Shown here one piece after another: positions 1 to 4,426 of a DNA stretch of 6,264 nucleotides (positions are counted from its first letter, which is position 1; the number at the start of each line of letters is the position of its first letter). The position numbers and the translations under genes are program-made. The notes under the pieces were generated by a model. It did not search any database and was not told the origin of the DNA. It saw only the letters and a program-made list of their open reading frames with translations. Source of the DNA: Verrucomicrobiota bacterium (GTDB lineage Bacteria > Verrucomicrobiota > Verrucomicrobiia > Verrucomicrobiales > Akkermansiaceae); NCBI GenBank assembly GCA_026397695.1, contig JAPLUJ010000220.1, forward strand, positions 1-6,264. Reading direction: 5' to 3'.

Positions 1-307
1 GCTCAGCCGCGCGTTGTGTGGCGTAGCCGTCGAAGCTATAGAATCCGCGCGGAACCTGCGGGTCGGGCTCGTAGGTGCCGCGGTCGCGTTGCAGCAGCCA
101 TTGGATGTCGTTAGTCGCCGCTAACGTCGCCTCGTCGAAGACCGCTTGCGCGGCGGTGGCCACGACCCGCGGCTTGACCACAAATCCACTGTGCGATCCG
201 GTTCCGCTGCGGATCTGCCCGACATATGCATAGGGCAGGTTGCTGCTGGTGGATACCGTCGCGAACGGCAGCACCACGGGCGGATTGAGGTTCGGCGCGC
301 TCGCCGG
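1..307 (-). other. Trypsin-like serine peptidase domain, N-terminal half, His replaced by Gln (left copy, cut by window edge)
   Basis: After the PEGA-like repeats the protein reads GTGSHSGFVVKPRVVATAAQ then AVFDEATLAATNDIQWLL, and ends with EPDPQVPRGFYSFDGYATQR at the window edge. GSxSGFVV...VVATAA-x matches the trypsin-family approach to the catalytic His (typically GSGFVV...VLTAAH). The residue at that position is Gln (CAA, codon 146-148). The Asp and Ser motifs would lie beyond the left edge. The PRGFY segment matches the right copy, and 15 nt there are identical (38-52 versus 3914-3928). With Gln at this position the domain should be a non-catalytic homologue, if the alignment is right. 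Confidence 0.6.
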
Positions 308-3300
308 GAAATAGGTAATGCTGGCCGTGGTGTGTGCTCCATCCGCCACCTTCACATTGGTCGGTGGCGGCGTGTTCTTGCCGGAAACCGGCTTGCATTC
401 CACCAGATAACTTCCCGCCATCAACCCGCTCAACTCGGCGCCGGAATTCATCCATGCCCCGCCGCCGGCTGCCACCAGGCGCCACTGGGCGCGGCTCGCT
501 TCCGGCACGCCCGGCCCGGCGATCGCCTCAGGATCTAACACAATCTGCAGAACCCCGGTGCCCGCGCCGGCGGAATCATAGTAGTTGCGTGTGAGTTCCA
601 CGTGCGGTTGTCTTTCGTTATCCACGACCACGGTTTCATCCATCGGCTGGATATAACCGGGCACCGCTTGGTATTCGATCACCCGGTCGCTCGTCGTCAG
701 GCCGGTGGCCGCGACGCCCGATGCCCGCCACTGCGACTCGCCGACGAAACGCCAGCCGCCGATTCCGGCAGGCAATAGGTTGACCAGCACTTGGCCTTGG
801 CGGTCACCTGCGGGAACCTCGCGGGTGAAATCCTGGACCAGTCCGCGCAGTGCGCCGACTTGGAACGATGCCACATCGCCGCTGCGTTCCCCCCCCAAGT
901 TCGTCGCCCGCACCTTGAAGTAGTAGTGAAGCACCCCGTTTAGGTTAATGAGATCCACGCTCACCGGGGTTTCCACATCCCCGGTCACGGGGGATTGGAA
1001 CGCCATTTTGCTGTCAGGGAAAGTCACTCCATCGGTGCCATAGTCGAACCACACCTCGGCGCTGCCACCCTGGGCGCGCACGCTGCCGTTGAGCGTCACG
1101 CTCGTCGAACTGAGTGCCACCACGTTGCCGGTGGTTACGATGGGCGGTAGCTGCAATGAACTGGTGTGGAAGGTGGCTGGCGGGTCGGCGAGGACGGGTG
1201 CGGTCACGGTGCCAAGGCTGTTAGTTGCAACTAACCGGAAATAATACAGTGTATCGGGCAGCAGTCCGCTGACCGGGATGCTGACCAGTGCCACCACATT
1301 GCCGTTGCCTATGCCCTCGCTGAGCGTCGATTTGTCACAATCCGGAGTCTGGCCGTATTCGAAATGCACGATGGTGGTGCCTTCCTTCGGGTGGACGCTC
1401 CCGTGCAGGAAGGCGGAAGTCGTGGTGAGATCCGTGGCCGCGCCGATGGTGACGACGGGCGGGGCATCAACGATCCCGTCGCCGTCACGGAAGATCGCCT
1501 GGAAGCTGACGTCATCGCCATAACTGGTGAGACCGCCCGCGCTGGTGGCGACAATCCGGCAGTGATAGAAGGCATCCGGCGTCAGATTGATAGCCTCTGC
1601 AAAAACGTCTTTCACATTGAAACCGGCGGCGAAATTTTGGGGCGTAGTGTTGGTGCCGTATGCTTGGCTGGGCCCGTATTGGAAATACACCGTTGTTTCA
1701 TTTCCGTTAGGGTTGACGGCGCCGATCAGTTTCTGGGTGGTGAGGTTGACGTAGGCCGGGGTGCCGGTGACGGCCAGCGGACGCGCGTGGCTGGTGGTGA
1801 ATTCCATGTCTCCGCCGGGGAACATCTCGGAGCCGGCCATGACGATGATGCGATAATGATAGGTCGTGTCGCCGGCCAGGTTGGTCAAGGCCGCCTGCAG
1901 CGCGACGGGTGCCGTGCCGGAAACCGATTGCCATGGGGTGACCTCGCCATAACTGTTAGTGCGGCCATACTGGAACAGCACGCTGACCGGGCTGTTAGGA
2001 ACCACCGTGCCATGCAGCGTGGCCGCCACATCATTGACATCCGTGGCAGGCTCCGTGATGGCGGTTGGCGGCTGGGCGCGCGTGACGGTGAGGGTATAGG
2101 TCTTGGTCGCGATCCCATCGCCTGCGGTCACCCCGATGACGAAGACATTGGGTCCCGCGACCAAAGCGAGCGGATCGCTGGCCACGCCCGCCGTGACCCC
2201 GACACTGTTGATGGTGACTGTGGATTGGGCAATCTGCACCTTGGGGGTAAGGCGGATGGTGGAGACGGCATAAGGAACGGCAGCCGCATAGGTGAGGGTG
2301 CCCGCATTGAAGGCAGGTGATAGAGTGCCTGCGCTGGGCGTGAGGCTGGCGAGATTCGCATTGGTGGAATTCACGATGCTGATCACGGCGGCCTGGCTGT
2401 CGGCGCTGCCGCTGATGTTGCCGACACGCACCCAATAACTCTTGCCGGATGTTAGAACCGGCGTCGTGAAGGTGGCCGAGGTGGCGGCGGCGACCGGACT
2501 GGTGGTCACCCCGCGGTTGCCTTCATACCATTGGAAGTCGGTCGGGGTGGGCAGGCCGCTGGCGGCCACGATGAGTGTGGCGCGCAAGCCGTATTCGATG
2601 CTCATGCTGGCGACCGGTTCCAGGGTGATTTCCGGAACCGTGCCCGTGATCCTGAGTGTCAGCATGGCTGCAGCGGAGGTCGCGCCATTGCGGGTGACGG
2701 TGATAGGCACGGAATATACGCCGGGAATAGTCGGCGTGCCGGTGATCACGCCGGTGGCGGCATTCAGCGCGAGCCCCGCAGGCAGGCTGGCGAGGTTGGC
2801 GTAAGTCACTCCAGCGCCGGTTTCGCTGCTGACAATTGGGTAACTCATCGGTTGCTGATAGGGCGCCGTCACGGCCTGTGCGGCCAACGCTGGTCTAACT
2901 GTGAGAGTCACCACCTTGGTGTCGGACCCGCCGGCATTGGTGGCGCCGACGGTGATGGGGAAGGCACCCGCTTCCTGGGGAGTGCCGGAAATCCGGCCGG
3001 GGCTTTCGGAATTGAAGGACATCCCGGCGGGCAGGGCACCAAGTTGTGTGAAGAAATCCGGTAAATTGGTGGCCATGATCTGATAGCCAAGTGGCTGGCC
3101 GCGGGTGCCCGTCACCGTTTCATCGGAGGTGATGTGCGGCGGCAAAATGATTTTCTGATAGGTAAACGTGAGCGTCGTGAGCTGGCCGACCTGCACCGCC
3201 ACGGTTTGCGGCGTCGGCGGCAGGAACCCGGAGATGGTTGCGAGCTGCACCGTGTAGCTGTTAGGATTGAGGTCGTTGATTTGTGTGCCGCTCAATTCGT

Positions 3301-4426
3301 ATGGCTGCTGGGCGTGGACGCGCCACCCGGCACCCGCCGCGCGTGCGGCAGCCGGTTCGATCACGACTTGGATCGCGCCGGTGGTGGGCGAGCTGATAGC
3401 GGTGGTGATTTGCTCGCCGGTGCCGCCGGTGCCGTCGCCGCTGGCATAGGCACTGGACTCGGCGAAGCCGAAGAGATCGACTACGGCACCATCGATGGCG
3501 CGGACCACCGTCTGGGCGGTTCCTCCCAGATAGATCGCGGCCGGATAATAGACGCCGTTCGTGTGTTGAATGCACAACGGACCGCCGGAGCCGCCGCCAC
3601 TACTACGGATATCCGAGGTGGTGTAGGTTTGTCCGAAGGCCGGGGCGAAGGCGACGTTGGCGAGCGGCGTGGCGTGCATCCGGCCCTGGTTCGCCGGGGC
3701 GATTCCGTCTATCGGATAACCGACGAGGGTTTTCAGCGCCGCGGAAGTCACGAATTCATTGACCGGCAAGTCGCTGGCGAGATAGCCGCTGAAGCCGCCG
3801 CGGCCGGCATCGGCGAGGAAATACAGCGCGGCTGCATCGAGGTTTTGCGAGTTTGGCGACGACTCTCCGGGCGAGTTGTCAGCCGTCCGCTGGGCGGCAT
3901 AGCCCGCCATCAGATAGAATCCGCGCGGTGTCAGGGGTGCCGGTTCATGCACGCCACGCCGCTCGCCAACGTCGCCTTCGCCCCGGCCTTCGGACAAACC
4001 TACACCCCCTGCCAGGAAATAGGTGAGGGTGGCAACCGTCGGTGGGCCATCCACCACTTGTGCGGTGACCAGCGGCGGCGTGGTTCTCCCGGCCACCGCC
4101 CGGCACTCTATCACATAGTCACCCGGTGTTTTGCCGGTTAGAGTACTGCCGCCGTCCTTCCATTGCGCGTCGGATTCTCCCAACAAGCGCCAGGCGCGGC
4201 CCGCCAGCGCTTCCGGCTTGAGGATCACGGTCAAGCCGCCGCTGCCGGTGCTGGCCGCAGTAGTATATGCTCTATCCCGCACTACCGCGGGCGCGGCCAT
4301 GCTGATCACCACGGTTTCATTCACCGGTTCGACATAGCCGGGCACCTGGTAATATTCGATCACCCGATCGGCGATGGTCAGGCCGCTGGCGACGCTGCCC
4401 GACGCCCGCCATGGAAGGAAATTGAT
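1..4426 (-). CDS. Giant modular surface protein, downstream fragment (3' end outside window)
   Basis: About 1,475 consecutive codons are open on the minus strand from ATC at 4424-4426 to the left edge, one frame away from the upstream fragment. I translated the stretch and found no stop; the last full codon is GAG at 2-4. Modules in order: two PEGA-like repeats (the first truncated), a trypsin-like peptidase segment, a PEGA-like repeat, two He_PIG-like modules, an Ig-like module, a cadherin-like sandwich, four FN3-like repeats, two PEGA-like repeats and the start of a second trypsin-like segment. There is no sensible start at the 5' end. An automatic caller might pick ATG at 4298-4300, but homology to the left copy extends upstream of it. 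I read this as the continuation of the same gene after a frameshift. A separate gene starting at 4300 is less likely, since no ribosome-binding site or intergenic gap is evident. Confidence 0.85.
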   Translation of the reverse strand, partial: MNFLPWRASGSVASGLTIADRVIEYYQVPGYVEPVNETVVISMAAPAVVRDRAYTTAASTGSGGLTVILKPEALAGRAWRLLGESDAQWKDGGSTLTGKTPGDYVIECRAVAGRTTPPLVTAQVVDGPPTVATLTYFLAGGVGLSEGRGEGDVGERRGVHEPAPLTPRGFYLMAGYAAQRTADNSPGESSPNSQNLDAAALYFLADAGRGGFSGYLASDLPVNEFVTSAALKTLVGYPIDGIAPANQGRMHATPLANVAFAPAFGQTYTTSDIRSSGGGSGGPLCIQHTNGVYYPAAIYLGGTAQTVVRAIDGAVVDLFGFAESSAYASGDGTGGTGEQITTAISSPTTGAIQVVIEPAAARAAGAGWRVHAQQPYELSGTQINDLNPNSYTVQLATISGFLPPTPQTVAVQVGQLTTLTFTYQKIILPPHITSDETVTGTRGQPLGYQIMATNLPDFFTQLGALPAGMSFNSESPGRISGTPQEAGAFPITVGATNAGGSDTKVVTLTVRPALAAQAVTAPYQQPMSYPIVSSETGAGVTYANLASLPAGLALNAATGVITGTPTIPGVYSVPITVTRNGATSAAAMLTLRITGTVPEITLEPVASMSIEYGLRATLIVAASGLPTPTDFQWYEGNRGVTTSPVAAATSATFTTPVLTSGKSYWVRVGNISGSADSQAAVISIVNSTNANLASLTPSAGTLSPAFNAGTLTYAAAVPYAVSTIRLTPKVQIAQSTVTINSVGVTAGVASDPLALVAGPNVFVIGVTAGDGIATKTYTLTVTRAQPPTAITEPATDVNDVAATLHGTVVPNSPVSVLFQYGRTNSYGEVTPWQSVSGTAPVALQAALTNLAGDTTYHYRIIVMAGSEMFPGGDMEFTTSHARPLAVTGTPAYVNLTTQKLIGAVNPNGNETTVYFQYGPSQAYGTNTTPQNFAAGFNVKDVFAEAINLTPDAFYHCRIVATSAGGLTSYGDDVSFQAIFRDGDGIVDAPPVVTIGAATDLTTTSAFLHGSVHPKEGTTIVHFEYGQTPDCDKSTLSEGIGNGNVVALVSIPVSGLLPDTLYYFRLVATNSLGTVTAPVLADPPATFHTSSLQLPPIVTTGNVVALSSTSVTLNGSVRAQGGSAEVWFDYGTDGVTFPDSKMAFQSPVTGDVETPVSVDLINLNGVLHYYFKVRATNLGGERSGDVASFQVGALRGLVQDFTREVPAGDRQGQVLVNLLPAGIGGWRFVGESQWRASGVAATGLTTSDRVIEYQAVPGYIQPMDETVVVDNERQPHVELTRNYYDSAGAGTGVLQIVLDPEAIAGPGVPEASRAQWRLVAAGGGAWMNSGAELSGLMAGSYLVECKPVSGKNTPPPTNVKVADGAHTTASITYFPASAPNLNPPVVLPFATVSTSSNLPYAYVGQIRSGTGSHSGFVVKPRVVATAAQAVFDEATLAATNDIQWLLQRDRGTYEPDPQVPRGFYSFDGYATQRAAE
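308..847 (-). other. Two complete PEGA-like beta repeats (left block)
   Basis: Repeat one reads VLVNLLPAGIGGWRFVG, SQWRASGVAATGLTTSD, VIEYQAVPGYIQPMDETVVV. Repeat two reads VLQIVLDPEAIAGPGVPEAS, AQWRLVAAGGGAWMNSG, LMAGSYLVECKPVSGKNTPP and ends SITYF. They align closely with 4426-4018 and supply the reference for what is missing there. The wording VIEY-x-x-VPGY-x-x-P-x-x-ETVV is shared almost exactly. Confidence 0.65.
848..2077 (-). repeat. Four tandem fibronectin III-like repeats (d, e, f, g), left block
   Basis: Modules lie at about 2077-1784, 1783-1463, 1462-1148 and 1147-848. Each has the VxFxYG strand (VSVLFQYGRTNSYG, TVYFQYGPSQAYG, IVHFEYGQTPD, EVWFDYGTDG) and the L-x-x-x-T-x-Y-x-x-R strand (GDTTYHYRIIV, DAFYHCRIVATSA, DTLYYFRLVATNSLGT, LHYYFKVRATN). 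Modules e, f and g pair with a, b and c of the right block. For example TGNVVALSSTSV in g matches TGNANALSTTTV in c, ATNSLGT is shared by f and b, and YHC is shared by e and a. Module d has no partner in the window unless an extra copy was lost. Confidence 0.8.
889..896 (-). repeat. Homopolymer of eight G (C on plus strand) inside the coding frame
   Basis: The plus strand shows TT followed by eight C and AAG. On the minus strand this is TTG GGG GGG GAA, coding Leu-Gly-Gly-Glu near the end of FN3-like module g. The frame is correct on both sides at the present length. Changing the tract by one G would shift the frame. Such tracts are hot spots for slippage and for sequencing error. Confidence 0.9.
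2078..2371 (-). other. Cadherin-like beta-sandwich module
   Basis: The sequence NANLASLTPSAGTLSPAFNA, then GTLTYAAAVPYAVSTIRLTP, STVTINSVGVTAGVAS, LALVAGPNVFVIGVTAGDG and TKTYTLTVTR follows the bacterial cadherin-like beta sandwich family (Pfam PF12733) nearly end to end. Its hallmarks are L-x-x-L-x-x-S-x-G-x-L-x-P-x-F, T-x-x-Y and a closing T-x-x-YTLTVTR. The usual role is structural or adhesive. Confidence 0.85.
2372..2635 (-). other. Ig-like module
   Basis: The translation has PEITLEPVASMSIEYGLRAT, a core FQWYEGNRG strand and a C-terminal SGKSYWVRVGNISGSADSQA strand. The pair QWYxG...SYWVRVxNxxGSxDS is a frequent bacterial Ig-like pattern in Verrucomicrobiota exported proteins. The expected Cys pair is absent, as is common in bacterial Ig-like domains. 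Confidence 0.7.
2636..3157 (-). repeat. Two tandem putative-Ig (He_PIG-like) modules
   Basis: Module one (about 3157-2897) has PPHITSDETVTGTRGQPLGY, LGALPAGMSFNSESPGRISG, TPQEAGAFPITVGATNAGGS and a final TLTV strand. Module two (about 2896-2636) has APYQQPMSYPI, LASLPAGLALNAATGVITG, TPTIPGVYSVPITVTRNG and a final LTLRI strand. Both show the diagnostic LPAG(L/M)x(L/F)...G.I(T/S)GTP core. They are standard surface-protein beta sandwiches. Confidence 0.85.
3158..3400 (-). other. PEGA-like beta repeat after the peptidase
   Basis: After a Gly-rich linker (GDGTGGTGEQ) the protein reads IQVVIEPAAARAAGAGWRVH, then PYELSGTQINDLNPNSYTVQ, GFLPPTPQTVAVQVGQLTTL and FTY. The order (EPAAA, GWRV, SG, L-x-P-x-x-Y-x-V-x-L, GFLPP, V-x-V-x-x-GQ, FTY) is the best preserved example of this repeat type in the window. 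I see no catalytic residues; it is likely a spacer or ligand-binding sandwich. Confidence 0.65.
3620..3679. repeat. Perfect 60-bp inverted repeat, left arm
   Basis: The plus strand begins GGTGTAGGTTTGTCCGAAGG and ends GCGTGGCGTGCAT. Its reverse complement occurs without mismatch at 3947-4006. On the minus strand this arm is exactly 20 codons starting MHATPLANVAF and ending FGQTYT, which reads naturally into the GGGSGGP motif. This arm is therefore the native copy. Confidence 0.95.
3947..4006. repeat. Perfect 60-bp inverted repeat, right arm
   Basis: The plus strand begins ATGCACGCCACGCCGCTCGC and ends ACAAACCTACACC, the exact reverse complement of 3620-3679. On the minus strand it reads, in the open frame, as 20 codons GVGLSEGRGEGDVGERRGVH, a peptide unlike anything in the left copy. 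It sits where the peptidase His region should be and is probably a back-to-front insertion of the left-arm sequence. The 267 bp between the arms are exactly 89 codons. Confidence 0.95.
4018..4426 (-). other. Two PEGA-like beta repeats, the first truncated (right block)
   Basis: The first repeat reads INFLPWRASGSVASGLTIAD, then VIEYYQVPGYVEPVNETVV. It lacks the GWRF-type strand that should follow INFLP. The second is complete: LTVILKPEALAGRAWRLLG, SDAQWKDGGSTLTG, PGDYVIECRAVAGRTTPP, then a final V-x-x-x-T-x-x-x-TYF strand. The scheme (I-x-P-x-x-A-x-x-x-x-W-R, W-x-x-SG, L-x-x-G-x-Y-x-V-x-x-x-x-V-x-G-x-x-x-P, TYF) is that of PEGA-related, probably carbohydrate-facing or spacer modules. The PEGA name is by resemblance only. 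The pair matches 847-308. Confidence 0.6.

Larger units (their letters stand above)
3410..4017 (-). pseudogene. Trypsin-like serine peptidase domain, His region lost (right copy)
   Basis: Residues after the PEGA-like repeats resemble a PA-clan (trypsin-like) peptidase. SQNLDAAALYFL has an Asp (codon 3836-3838) where the catalytic Asp is expected, and SSGGGSGGPLC matches the GxSGGP nucleophile motif with Ser codon 3587-3589. Downstream, YYPAAIYLGGTAQTVVRAID fits the last beta strands. The N-terminal half with the His motif is missing. The left copy has 79 residues between TYF and the EPDPQVPRGFY strand; here only 23 remain, and 20 of them (4006-3947) come from an inverted copy of sequence at 3620-3679. 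The domain is probably inactive as it stands. This is a damaged domain within the larger reading frame, not a separate gene. Confidence 0.65.

Noticed and set aside
1364..2320. 318-codon plus-strand open frame
   Set aside because: It is antisense to FN3-like and cadherin-like modules. The composition (GRD/RAGD-rich) is typical of shadow frames in GC-rich DNA.
2031..2435. 134-codon minus-strand open frame
   Set aside because: It is out of frame with the long coding frame, which here encodes the cadherin-like module. The product is Arg/His/Gln-rich nonsense.
3620..4006. A small transposable element (MITE-like) bounded by 60-bp terminal inverted repeats
   Set aside because: The bases outside the arms (ATCCGAGGT on the left, CCCTGCCAGG on the right) show no target-site duplication. 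The spacer and left arm are native peptidase sequence matching the family, so nothing foreign was inserted except the inverted copy itself.
3620..4006. Inverted repeat as a transcription terminator
   Set aside because: The loop would be 267 nt, no T-tract follows on either strand, and it lies in the middle of an open coding frame.
3134..4141. 335-codon plus-strand open frame across the inverted repeat
   Set aside because: It is Arg/Gly-rich, resembles no family, and lies opposite a minus-strand frame with clear domain homology. It reads MHATPLANVAF only because the right arm is an inverted copy of the minus-strand coding sequence.
4317..4319. TGA as the true end of the upstream gene
   Set aside because: The residues before it lose all family resemblance after 4431, while the neighbouring frame continues the expected repeat with no gap. 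It is better explained by a frame break.
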